NCBI RefSeq assembly: GCF_001714725.1
Contig: NZ_CP016447.1
Location: 1,017,501 to 1,081,500 of the forward strand
Direction of reading: 5' to 3'
DNA from: Acidovorax sp. RAC01
Lineage (GTDB): Bacteria; Pseudomonadota; Gammaproteobacteria; Burkholderiales; Burkholderiaceae_C
Length of the DNA stretch: 64,000 nt
The translations under genes and the position numbers were made by a program. Below, piece after piece: positions 41,073 through 48,901 of this stretch. Numbering within the stretch: the first letter of the stretch is position 1; every line of letters starts with the position of its first letter. Under the pieces are notes generated by a model. That model worked only from the letters and a program-made list of their open reading frames with translations. It was not told the origin of the DNA and did no database searches.

Positions 41073-43310
41073 ATGCCCTACCGCCTGCTCCACCGCCTTG
41101 CATTTGCTCTGCTTTTGATAGCTATAAGTGCTTACTGGACAAGCGCTAGCGCCCAATTTGGCTCCAAATCTGCTGCCACCACAGCCGCAGGCAGCAGCGT
41201 CGTCACCACACCCTATGTGCGCGCCGAGCTGCTGGCCCATGCGCCGCAGGGGGTGGCGCCCGGCCAGCCACTGTGGCTGGGCCTGCAGATCACGCACCAG
41301 CCCGAGTGGCACACCTACTGGAAGAACCCCGGCGACTCCGGCCTGCCCACCGACCTGGCCTGGACCTTGCCCCCCGGGCTGGACGCAGGCGACATTGCCT
41401 GGCCCGTGCCGCGCAAGATCCCCATCGGCACACTGGCCAACTACGGCTACGAAGGCACGGTGCTGCTGCCTGTGCCGGTGACAGTGGCCAGTACCTTCGC
41501 CCCCGGCCCGCTGGCGCAGGAGGCCACCATCCGCCTGCGCGCCTCGTGGCTGGTGTGCCGCAAGGAATGCATCCCTGAAGAAGGCGAGTTCACGCTGCAG
41601 CTGCCCATCAAGAGCACCACCGCGCTGCACGCGGCGGCGTTCGATGCCGCGGCCAAGGCGCAGCCCCGCCCGGTGATGGCGGGCACCAACGGCATCATCC
41701 CGGACAGCCAGGCACAGATCGTGGACGGCAATGCGCTGCAGGTCAGCGTGCAGGGCCTGCCCACTGCGCTGCGGGGCAAGACGCTGGACCTGTTCCCCGA
41801 AACCGGCGAAGTCATCGACAACGCCGCGCAGTGGAGCCAAAGCTGGAAAGGCAGCGTGTGGACCGCGCGCATCCCGCTGGCCGCGCAGCGCAGCAACAGC
41901 CCGAGCGTGATGCCCGTGGTGCTGGCCGTGCAGGACGGCGGCCACAACGCCCGCGAGGGCTACCGCGCCGAGCTGAAGGTGCTGGGCACCTGGCCGGCCG
42001 CGGCCAGCATGGCCACGGTGTCGCCCGCGCTGGAGGCGGCGCTCAAGGCCAACGCTGCCAATGCTGCCGTGCCTGCGCCCACCGGCGCATCGGCCCTGAC
42101 CCTCGCCGCCGCACTGCTGGGCGCGCTGCTCGGCGGCCTCCTCCTCAACCTCATGCCCTGCGTGTTCCCGGTGCTGGCGATCAAGGTGGTGGGCTTTACC
42201 CAGCACGCGCAAAACCGGCGCGCCCACCGCATCAGCGGGCTGGCGTACACCGCCGGCGTGGTGCTGTCGTTCCTGGCGCTGGGTGCGCTCATGCTGGGCC
42301 TGCGTGCCGCGGGCGAGGCCGTAGGCTGGGGCTTTCAGCTGCAGTCGCCTGCCGTGGTGGCGGGGCTGGCGGCGCTGTTCACGCTGATCGCACTGAACCT
42401 GGCGGGCGTGTTCGAGTTCGGGCATTTCCTGCCGTCGTCGGTGGCCAGCCTGCAGGCGCGCCACCCGGTGGCCGACAGCTTCCTCACCGGCGTGCTGGCC
42501 GTGGCCGTGGCATCGCCCTGCACCGCGCCGTTCATGGGGGCATCGCTGGGCCTCACGGCCACGCTGCCCGCTGCGCAGGCGCTGGCGGTGTTTGCCGCGC
42601 TGGGCCTGGGCCTCGCGCTGCCGTACCTGGCGGCCAGCCTGGTGCCCGCAATAGCGCGTGCCCTGCCCCGCCCCGGCGCGTGGATGGACACCTTCCGCAA
42701 GCTCATGGCCTTCCCGATGCTGGCCACCGTGGTCTGGCTGGTGTGGGTGCTGGGCCAGCAAAGCGGCATCGACGGCGCAGGTGCGCTGCTGATTTTGCTG
42801 GTGGGCATGGCGCTGGTGGTATGGGCGCTGTCGCTGGCCGGCCGCGCACGCATCTGGATGGGCAGCGTGGCCGTGGCTGCGATGGCGCTCATGCTGTGGG
42901 CGTTTGCACCGCATGTGACCCGCGTGGCGGCCGAGCCCTCAGTGGCGGTAGCCCCGGCTGGCAGCCCCGTTGCCGGGTGGCAGCCCTGGGCGCCCGGCGC
43001 GGCCGAAGACATCGTGGCCAGCGGCCGACCGGTGTTTGTGGACTTCACCGCCGCATGGTGCGTGACCTGCCAGTACAACAAGAAGACCACGCTGGCCAAT
43101 GCCGACGTGCTGGCCGACCTGCAGGCGAAAAACGTGGCCCTGCTGCGCGCTGACTGGACGCGTCGCGACCCCGCCATCACCGCCGCCCTGGCCGCGCTGG
43201 GCCGCAGCGGCGTGCCGGTGTACGTGTTCTACCGCCCCGGCAAGCCACCCGTGGTGCTGACCGAGATCCTGACCGTGGACGAAGTGCGCAGCACCATCGC
43301 CACGCTGTGA
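41073..43310 (+). CDS. dsbD: Thiol:disulfide interchange protein DsbD (protein-disulfide reductase)
   Basis: The 745-residue protein passes electrons from cytoplasmic thioredoxin to periplasmic targets. After a signal peptide (LLLIAISAYWTSASA) come an N-terminal DsbD-alpha-like region, an eight-helix membrane domain with its Cys pair in NLMPCVFPVLAI and VASPCTAPFMG, and a C-terminal thioredoxin domain with the motif AAWCVTCQYNKK. ATG 41073 is the start that gives a normal signal peptide. The codons of that signal peptide come from repeat family A. The gene precedes a thioredoxin-fold protein. Confidence 0.92.
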   Translation: MPYRLLHRLAFALLLIAISAYWTSASAQFGSKSAATTAAGSSVVTTPYVRAELLAHAPQGVAPGQPLWLGLQITHQPEWHTYWKNPGDSGLPTDLAWTLPPGLDAGDIAWPVPRKIPIGTLANYGYEGTVLLPVPVTVASTFAPGPLAQEATIRLRASWLVCRKECIPEEGEFTLQLPIKSTTALHAAAFDAAAKAQPRPVMAGTNGIIPDSQAQIVDGNALQVSVQGLPTALRGKTLDLFPETGEVIDNAAQWSQSWKGSVWTARIPLAAQRSNSPSVMPVVLAVQDGGHNAREGYRAELKVLGTWPAAASMATVSPALEAALKANAANAAVPAPTGASALTLAAALLGALLGGLLLNLMPCVFPVLAIKVVGFTQHAQNRRAHRISGLAYTAGVVLSFLALGALMLGLRAAGEAVGWGFQLQSPAVVAGLAALFTLIALNLAGVFEFGHFLPSSVASLQARHPVADSFLTGVLAVAVASPCTAPFMGASLGLTATLPAAQALAVFAALGLGLALPYLAASLVPAIARALPRPGAWMDTFRKLMAFPMLATVVWLVWVLGQQSGIDGAGALLILLVGMALVVWALSLAGRARIWMGSVAVAAMALMLWAFAPHVTRVAAEPSVAVAPAGSPVAGWQPWAPGAAEDIVASGRPVFVDFTAAWCVTCQYNKKTTLANADVLADLQAKNVALLRADWTRRDPAITAALAALGRSGVPVYVFYRPGKPPVVLTEILTVDEVRSTIATL
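41106..41170 (+). repeat. Dispersed repeat family A, copy 5 (inside dsbD)
   Basis: TTTTGATAGCTATAAGTGCT, then GGACAAGCGCTAGCGCCCAA, TTTGG and CTCCAAAT match the family in order. In frame it encodes the hydrophobic core and cleavage region of the DsbD signal peptide and the first mature residues. Confidence 0.8.
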
Positions 43311-43341
43311 CCGTTGTTTGCCAACCCCTGAGGAGACCGTC

Positions 43342-43956
43342 ATGAAGCTGCTTCGCCGCACCCTGATTGCCACCGCCGCCCTCGTCGCGCTGGGCGCCCA
43401 GGCCGCCGCCACCGTGGGCCAGCCCGCGCCCGACTTTGCGCTCAAGGACACCGCGGGCAAAACGGTGCGCCTGTCGGACTTCAAGGGCAAGCATGTGGTG
43501 CTGGAGTGGACCAACCCCGGCTGCCCCTTTGTGAAAAAGCACTACGACAGCGGCAACATGCCCGCCACGCAGAAAGACGCCACCAGCCAAGGCGTGGTGT
43601 GGCTGTCCATCAACTCCACCGAAAAAGCCAGCGGCGACTACCTGGAACCCGCCAAGCTCATGGCCTGGAAGACCGAGCGCAAATCGGCCCCCACCGCCGT
43701 GCTGATGGACGAGGAGGGCACCGTGGGCAAAAGCTACGGAGCGCGCACCACGCCGCACCTGTACATCGTCAACCCGCAGGGGCAGCTGATCTATGCGGGC
43801 GGTATCGACAGCATCCCGTCGGCCCGCGCGTCCGACATCGAAAAGGCCACCAACTACGTGAAGGTGGGCCTGGCCGAGGCGCTGGCAGGAAAGCCCCTGT
43901 CGGCCGCCACCACGCAGCCGTATGGCTGCAGCATCAAGTACAAGTCGCCAGCCTGA
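43342..43956 (+). CDS. Exported thioredoxin-fold (redoxin/AhpC-TSA) protein
   Basis: The 204-residue protein has a signal peptide (cleavage after AQA) and a peroxiredoxin/TlpA-like domain: TVGQPAPDFALKDTAGKTVR, FKGKHVVLEWTNPGCPFVKK (one Cys in the active position, CPFV rather than CxxC) and a Cys near the end (YGCSIKYKSPA). It resembles the family often called thioredoxin family protein or redoxin. GAGGAGA before ATG 43342 is the ribosome binding site. DsbD upstream could reduce it in the periplasm. Confidence 0.88.
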   Translation: MKLLRRTLIATAALVALGAQAAATVGQPAPDFALKDTAGKTVRLSDFKGKHVVLEWTNPGCPFVKKHYDSGNMPATQKDATSQGVVWLSINSTEKASGDYLEPAKLMAWKTERKSAPTAVLMDEEGTVGKSYGARTTPHLYIVNPQGQLIYAGGIDSIPSARASDIEKATNYVKVGLAEALAGKPLSAATTQPYGCSIKYKSPA

Positions 43957-44011
43957 GCATGGTCGGCGGTGCGGGCAAGCCGCACGCAAGGTCCCTGCGT
44001 ACACTGGCCCC

Positions 44012-44527
44012 ATGCTCCGCACTCCCGACACCATCAGCACCCTGCGCGACATCCTGACGCACTGCCGCACAATTGCGGTGGTGGGCCTGTCGCCGCAGTG
44101 GCACCGGCCCAGCTACTTTGCGGCCAACTACATGCAGGCGCACGGCTACCGCATCGTGCCGGTGAACCCGCTGGTGGCGCGCGATGGCGGCTCCATCCTG
44201 GGTGAGACGGCCTATGCCAGCGTGACCGAGGCCGCTGCGGCCTTGGCCGCGCAGGGCGTCAAGATCGACATGGTGGACTGCTTTCGCAAGGGCGAGGACA
44301 TCCCGCCGCTGGCCGACGAGGCCATGGCCATCGGCGCGAAGTGCCTGTGGCTGCAGCTGGGGGTTTTCAACGAGGCAGCCGGGGAGCGCGCCGAAGCCGC
44401 CGGGTTGCAAGTCATCCAGAACCGCTGCGTGAAGATCGAACATGCGCGTCTGTTTGGCGGCCTGGGGTGGATGGGCGTGAACACCCTGGTCATCAGCGCC
44501 AAGCGGCTGCGGCAGCTGCCGTATTGA
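44012..44527 (+). CDS. CoA-binding (Rossmann) protein, YccU-like
   Basis: The 171-residue protein is a single CoA-binding Rossmann domain: RTIAVVGLSPQWHRPSYFAA at the N-terminus, GYRIVPVNPLVA, VDCFRKGEDIPPLADEAMAI, and WLQLGVFNEAAGERAEAAGL. It belongs to the YccU/succinyl-CoA-synthetase alpha N-terminal group, which binds CoA but has no known reaction. TACACT is six bases before ATG 44012, again suggesting a leaderless mRNA. Confidence 0.88.
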   Translation: MLRTPDTISTLRDILTHCRTIAVVGLSPQWHRPSYFAANYMQAHGYRIVPVNPLVARDGGSILGETAYASVTEAAAALAAQGVKIDMVDCFRKGEDIPPLADEAMAIGAKCLWLQLGVFNEAAGERAEAAGLQVIQNRCVKIEHARLFGGLGWMGVNTLVISAKRLRQLPY

Positions 44528-44554
44528 CGAGAGTTCGCTCCGGCAAACTGCGAA

Positions 44555-44621
44555 TTGCTATTTTATTGATAGCTACAAAGCCCCTCCAAACGTGCCTCAG
44601 AACCGATTTTTGATTCAAAAA
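44555..44621 (+). repeat. Dispersed repeat family A, copy 6 (abuts metY start)
   Basis: TTGCTATTTTATTGATAGCT and CCTCAGAACCGATTTTT keep the palindrome and the later block, and the terminal GATTCAAAA runs directly into ATG 44621. The metY start therefore has no Shine-Dalgarno sequence and sits on the end of the repeat. Confidence 0.65.
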
Positions 44622-45943
44622 TGACGGATACACAGCCCCCTGGCGGCGACCGCGCTTTTGGCTTTGGCACCCGCGCCATCCACGCCGGTGCCCAGCCCGA
44701 CCCCGTGACCGGCGCACGCGCCACGCCCATCCACCAGACCACGAGCTTCGTCTTTGACGACGCCGAGCACGCGGCCAACCTGTTCAACCTGGGTACGTTC
44801 GGCCATGTGTACAGCCGCATCACCAACCCGACGGTGGCAGTGTTTGAAGAGCGCATGGCCAGCCTGGAAAACGGCCGCGCCGCCCTGGCCTGCGCCAGCG
44901 GCATGGCAGCGCAGATGGCGGCGCTGCTGGCCATCCTGAAAACCGGGGATCACATCGTGGCGGCCAGCACGCTGTACGGCGGTACGGTGGGGCAGCTGGG
45001 CGTGGGGTTCAGTCGCCTGGGCATCGAGACCACGTTTGTCGACCCGGCCGACCCCCTCAACTTTGCGCGCGCGGTGCGGCCCAACACCCGTGCGTTCTAT
45101 GGCGAAACCATCGGCAACCCGCTGGTCAACGTGCTCGACATCGCCGCCATTGCCGACATGGCCCATACCTATGGCGTGCCGCTGGTCATCGACAACACGG
45201 TGGCCAGCCCCTACCTGTGCAACCCTTTGCTGCTCGGCGCCGACATCGTGGTGCACAGCGCCACCAAGTACATCGGCGGGCACGGCACCACCATGGGCGG
45301 CGTGGTGGTCGAGGGTGGCAAATTTCCCTGGGACAACGGCAAGTTCCCCGACATGGTGGAGCCCAGCCGCGCCTACCACGGCGTGAAGTTCTACGAGACA
45401 TTCGGCGACTTCGGCTACACCATGAAGGCGCGCATGGAGGTCAACCGCACCTTTGGCGGAGTGCTCTCGCCCATGAACGCATGGCAACTACTGCAGGGCG
45501 CCGAGACGCTGCACCTGCGCATGCGCGAGCACTGCCGCAATGCGCTGGCGGTGGCGAAGTTTTTGCAGAGCCACCCGCAAGTGGCGTGGGTCAACTACCC
45601 CGGTCTGGCAGATTCACCGTACTTCGACCTGGCACAAAAGCAGTTCCGCGCGGTGGATGGCGCGCCAGGCGCCTCGGGCATCCTCACGTTTGGCGTGAAG
45701 GGTGGCGCAGCAGCCGGAGAGAAGTTCATCGACGCCTGTGAATTCTTGAGCCACCTGGCCAACATCGGCGACGCGAAGACGCTGGTGATCCACCCCGCAT
45801 CGACCACGCACCGCCAGCTGAGCGAGGAAGAACTGGCCCGCGCGGGCGTGAGGGCAGACATGGTGCGGCTGTCGGTGGGGATTGAAGACCTGGACGACAT
45901 CCTGTGGGACATCGACCAGGCGCTGGGGCGCGCCAACGGCTGA
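44621..45943 (+). CDS. metY: O-acetylhomoserine sulfhydrylase (aminocarboxypropyltransferase)
   Basis: The 440-residue PLP enzyme makes homocysteine from O-acetylhomoserine and sulfide. It has the Cys/Met-metabolism fold: FGFGTRAIHAGAQPDPVTGA, the TSFVFDDAEHAANLFNL segment typical of MetY rather than MetB, YSRITNPT, the cofactor lysine in HSATKYIGGHG, and LVIHPASTTHRQL. The length is normal. The start codon follows directly on repeat A, and no ribosome binding site is visible. Confidence 0.92.
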   Translation: MTDTQPPGGDRAFGFGTRAIHAGAQPDPVTGARATPIHQTTSFVFDDAEHAANLFNLGTFGHVYSRITNPTVAVFEERMASLENGRAALACASGMAAQMAALLAILKTGDHIVAASTLYGGTVGQLGVGFSRLGIETTFVDPADPLNFARAVRPNTRAFYGETIGNPLVNVLDIAAIADMAHTYGVPLVIDNTVASPYLCNPLLLGADIVVHSATKYIGGHGTTMGGVVVEGGKFPWDNGKFPDMVEPSRAYHGVKFYETFGDFGYTMKARMEVNRTFGGVLSPMNAWQLLQGAETLHLRMREHCRNALAVAKFLQSHPQVAWVNYPGLADSPYFDLAQKQFRAVDGAPGASGILTFGVKGGAAAGEKFIDACEFLSHLANIGDAKTLVIHPASTTHRQLSEEELARAGVRADMVRLSVGIEDLDDILWDIDQALGRANG

Positions 45944-46003
45944 CGGGCCCCCAACGACACCCCGCGCACCGGCACTGCTGCACGGTGCGAGGGTGGCAAG
46001 ACC

Positions 46004-46573
46004 TCAGGCGTCAGTCCCCGCCAGGGTCTCGCGGCATTTTTGCCAGCGGCGCTTGCGCTGCAGTGCGGGCACCAGCCACAGCACGTGCACTGCCGCGTAG
46101 CCCAACGCGGCCAGCGTGAGCCCCAACGCAGGCAGCCCCACCAGCAGCGGTATGCCCAGGGCCTGCATCCAGCCGCCCATCGCCTCCACCGAAAAGCCGC
46201 CGCCCTCGGGGCTCCAGGCGGGCAAAGGTTGCTCCCCCGGCATCACCAGGGCACCCAGGTGGAACGCCACCACATACAGGGGCATGATGGTCAGCGGGTT
46301 GGTATAGAACGTGGCCACCGCACCCGCCACCACGTTGCCACGCAGCCACGCACAGACCGCCAGCGTGCCGGGGATCTGCAGCGGCCCGGGAATCAGCCCG
46401 CAAAACAGGCCGGCAGCCACACCCAGCGCCAGCGGCTGGCGCTGAAAGCGAAACAGTGCGCGCCGCTCCAGCCAGGGCTGCAGGTGGGCGAACGGGCTGT
46501 TGCCCAGGTGGTTGCGCACCCTGGGTTCCAGGCCGCGCAGCCAGCGCCGCAGGGCACACAGGCGTTCCATCAT
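46004..46573 (-). CDS. DUF2062 membrane protein
   Basis: The 189-residue protein has the DUF2062 core: FRFQRQPLALGVAAGLFCGL, then IPGPLQIPGTLAVCAWLRGN and FYTNPLTIMPLYVVAFHLGA, and three or four membrane segments. Function unknown. ATG 46573 overlaps the stop of the 53-residue gene (ATGATGG), so the two are coupled. It is convergent with metY. Confidence 0.88.
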   Translation of the reverse strand: MMERLCALRRWLRGLEPRVRNHLGNSPFAHLQPWLERRALFRFQRQPLALGVAAGLFCGLIPGPLQIPGTLAVCAWLRGNVVAGAVATFYTNPLTIMPLYVVAFHLGALVMPGEQPLPAWSPEGGGFSVEAMGGWMQALGIPLLVGLPALGLTLAALGYAAVHVLWLVPALQRKRRWQKCRETLAGTDA

Positions 46574-46731
46574 GCGATCAGCGCAGCCGCTGTGCCTGCA
46601 CCCCACAGCGTGGTCAGCGCAGCCAGCAGGCCCACATCACGCTTTTCATTGCCGGAGCGGTGGGAAATCACGGTGGCGCCGGCCAGACCCACCAGCATGA
46701 AGATCATCACGGAATCGATCATGTCCATCAT
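46570..46731 (-). CDS. Small membrane protein, 53 residues
   Basis: The frame encodes 53 residues: a Met-rich start (MMDMIDSVMIFMLVGLAGAT), a polar turn with SHRSGNEKRD, and a second hydrophobic segment LLAALTTLWGAGTAAALIA. AGGAGA at 46733-46738 is a good ribosome binding site, and the stop overlaps the DUF2062 start. I do not recognise the family. It lies between terC and the DUF2062 gene on the same strand. Confidence 0.7.
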   Translation of the reverse strand: MMDMIDSVMIFMLVGLAGATVISHRSGNEKRDVGLLAALTTLWGAGTAAALIA

Positions 46732-46778
46732 TGGTCTCCTGTGTCGGGCCCTCGGGCCCGGGTTGGAAAAGCTGCTGT

Positions 46779-47738
46779 TTACGAGCTCTTGGGCTTGGGG
46801 CTGGAGGCGCGCAGCGACAGGATGATCGAACCGGCAATCAGCGAAGCCGTGACCAGCAGTGCGTAGCCGATCGGGATCTTGTAGAAGTCGATCAGCAGCA
46901 TCTTGCCGCCGATGAAGATCAGCACCAGCGCCAGACCATAGGCCAGCAGGTGGAAGCGGTCCGCCAGGTCAGCCAGCAGGAAGTACAGCGCACGCAGGCC
47001 CAGGATGGCGAAGATGTTGGCCGTGAGCACGATGAACGGGTCGCTGGTGATCGCGAAGATGGCAGGAATGCTGTCTACCGCGAAGATGATGTCGGTGGTG
47101 CCGATCAGCACCAGCACCACGAACAGCGGGGTGTAGTGCTTGACGCCGTTGATCATGGTCGAGAGCTTTTCACCATCGAACTGGTCGGTGATGCGCATGC
47201 GCTTTTTCAGGAACTTGAGCACCGGGTTGGTCGAGATGTCCGACTCCTGACCCGCGGCAAACCACATCTTGGCCCCCGTGAGGACCAGGAAGGCACCGAA
47301 CACATACAGCAGCCAGTGGAACGTGGCCAGCAGCCAGGCACCCACCAGGATGAGCAGCGTGCGCAGAACGATGGCACCGATGATGCCGATGATCAGAGCG
47401 CGCTTTTGGTACTGCGGGGGCACCGCGAAGTACGTGAACAGCATCAGGAACACAAAGATGTTGTCGATCGACAGGCTCTTTTCGACCAGATAGCCGGTGA
47501 TGAACTGCATCGACACGGTGTTGGCCACCTCACGGCCCTGGTTGGTGTCGAGATACCACCAGAGGATGGCCACAAACACGAAGGCCAGAGAGAACCACAG
47601 CAGGCTCCAGCGCGCTGCCTCGCCCATCGTCACCTTGTGGGCGCCCTGGCGCTCCATCACCAGCAGGTCGATGGCGATGGCAACCACCACAAACACCGCA
47701 AACCCCGCCCACATCCACCACGTTCCTATCGTTTCCAT
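46779..47738 (-). CDS. TerC-family membrane protein
   Basis: The 319-residue inner-membrane protein has about nine membrane segments and the conserved acidic sites SLSIDNIFVFLMLF and FAVDSIPAIFAIT. TerC/Alx proteins export manganese or act in metal loading of exported proteins; tellurium resistance is not implied by TerC alone. GGAGAAA precedes ATG 47738. It is divergent from an NhaR-like regulator. No yybP-ykoY riboswitch, which often precedes alx, is visible. Confidence 0.9.
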   Translation of the reverse strand: METIGTWWMWAGFAVFVVVAIAIDLLVMERQGAHKVTMGEAARWSLLWFSLAFVFVAILWWYLDTNQGREVANTVSMQFITGYLVEKSLSIDNIFVFLMLFTYFAVPPQYQKRALIIGIIGAIVLRTLLILVGAWLLATFHWLLYVFGAFLVLTGAKMWFAAGQESDISTNPVLKFLKKRMRITDQFDGEKLSTMINGVKHYTPLFVVLVLIGTTDIIFAVDSIPAIFAITSDPFIVLTANIFAILGLRALYFLLADLADRFHLLAYGLALVLIFIGGKMLLIDFYKIPIGYALLVTASLIAGSIILSLRASSPKPKSS

Positions 47739-47838
47739 GGTTTTTCTCCGTAAATAAATGCTGCTCTCGGGCCACGCGCCCGAACAAAACCCGGACTGTA
47801 CGCACGGAATTGAACCTGACAAACAGGTCTAGTCAGTA

Positions 47839-47867
47839 GTATTGGTTCGGTTTTTGCGAACCACTAC
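47839..47867. promoter_or_regulatory. Inverted repeat in the terC-nhaR divergent region
   Basis: GTATTGGTTCG and CGAACCACTAC are inverted repeats with one mismatch, separated by seven bases. The position between divergent genes suggests an operator for the LysR-family NhaR-like protein. Confidence 0.5.
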
Positions 47868-47918
47868 CATCGTTTTCCACTACTTTCACCGCACCACTGA
47901 CGGTGGTGCGCGATCCCG

Positions 47919-48824
47919 ATGAGCCAGACGTTCAACTACCGCCACCTCTTTTACTTCTGGGTCGTGGCCAAGGAGGGCGGCATTGCCCGCGCCGCCGAAC
48001 GGCTGGACATGGCCGTGCAGACCATCAGTGCCCAGGTGCGCGAGCTGGAAAAGTCCCTGGGCGTGAGCCTGCTGCGCACCGAGGGCCGCAACCTGGTGCT
48101 GACGGAAGCTGGCGTGGCCGCCATGCACGAGGCGGACCACATCTTTGCCCTGGGCGAACGCCTGCCACTGCGCGTGCGCGAAGCCGCCACGGGGCAGACG
48201 CTGCGGCTGAACCTGGGCATCTCGGACGGCATTGCCAAGCTGGCCGTGCACCGGCTGCTGACCCCGGTGCTGGACGAGCCGCACCTGCGCCTGCTGTGCC
48301 ACGAGGGCGAGTTTCAGCCCCTGCTGGGCGAGCTGGCCCTGCACAAGCTCGACGCGGTGCTGGCCGACCGCCCGGCCACGCCCAACCCTGCCCTGCGCAC
48401 CACCAGCCAGCTGCTGGGCAGCAGCCCGATTGCCTGGTACGCCCCGGCGCAATGGGCCGAGGCCGCGGCGCACCAGTTTCCGCACAGCCTGGCCGTGGTG
48501 CCGGTGCTGCTGCCCACCGAGCACGCGGCCATGCGCGCGCGCATCGACCACTGGCTGGAGCGCGAGCGCATCCGGCCGCGCATTGCGGGCGAGTTTGAAG
48601 ACAGCGCATTGCTGAGCACCTTCGCATCGACCGGCATGGGCGTGATGCCCGCGCCGGTGTCACTGAGCGCGCATTTGCTGCAAACGCATGGCCTGGTGCA
48701 GATAGGCACCACGCCCGACGTGCAGGAGCAATTTCACCTGATCTACAGCGCCCGCAAGGTGATGCACCCGCTGCTCACCCGGCTGCTGGAGGCCGCAGCG
48801 GGCGGGGCGCTGCTCAACCACTGA
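47919..48824 (+). CDS. NhaR-like LysR-family regulator
   Basis: The 301-residue protein begins with a LysR winged helix in the form typical of NhaR (NYRHLFYFWVVAKEGGIARA, then AERLDMAVQTISAQVRELEK) and continues with the effector domain. NhaR activates sodium/proton antiporter and other envelope genes in response to sodium. No antiporter gene is adjacent; the divergent partner is terC. The start at 47919 (MSQTFNYRHL) fits the family start. Confidence 0.88.
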   Translation: MSQTFNYRHLFYFWVVAKEGGIARAAERLDMAVQTISAQVRELEKSLGVSLLRTEGRNLVLTEAGVAAMHEADHIFALGERLPLRVREAATGQTLRLNLGISDGIAKLAVHRLLTPVLDEPHLRLLCHEGEFQPLLGELALHKLDAVLADRPATPNPALRTTSQLLGSSPIAWYAPAQWAEAAAHQFPHSLAVVPVLLPTEHAAMRARIDHWLERERIRPRIAGEFEDSALLSTFASTGMGVMPAPVSLSAHLLQTHGLVQIGTTPDVQEQFHLIYSARKVMHPLLTRLLEAAAGGALLNH

Positions 48825-48901
48825 GCGCGACGCCGGCATGTGGGCCACAGGCGATCCGCACGCGCCTGAACGGCCAGCACCTGCCACTGCCGGCCAGATG
48901 C

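Noticed and set aside
39858..42914. Open frame of over 1000 codons on the minus strand opposite the DUF748 and dsbD genes
   Set aside because: It crosses two genes with clear families on the other strand and has a low-complexity Gln/His/Arg composition.
46779..47738. Tellurite resistance determinant
   Set aside because: TerC alone, without terABDE, does not indicate tellurite resistance; it is a common membrane protein linked to manganese.
47739..47918. yybP-ykoY manganese riboswitch upstream of terC
   Set aside because: The conserved GGGGAGTA-type core and the paired later segment are not present; only a small hairpin and an inverted repeat are seen.
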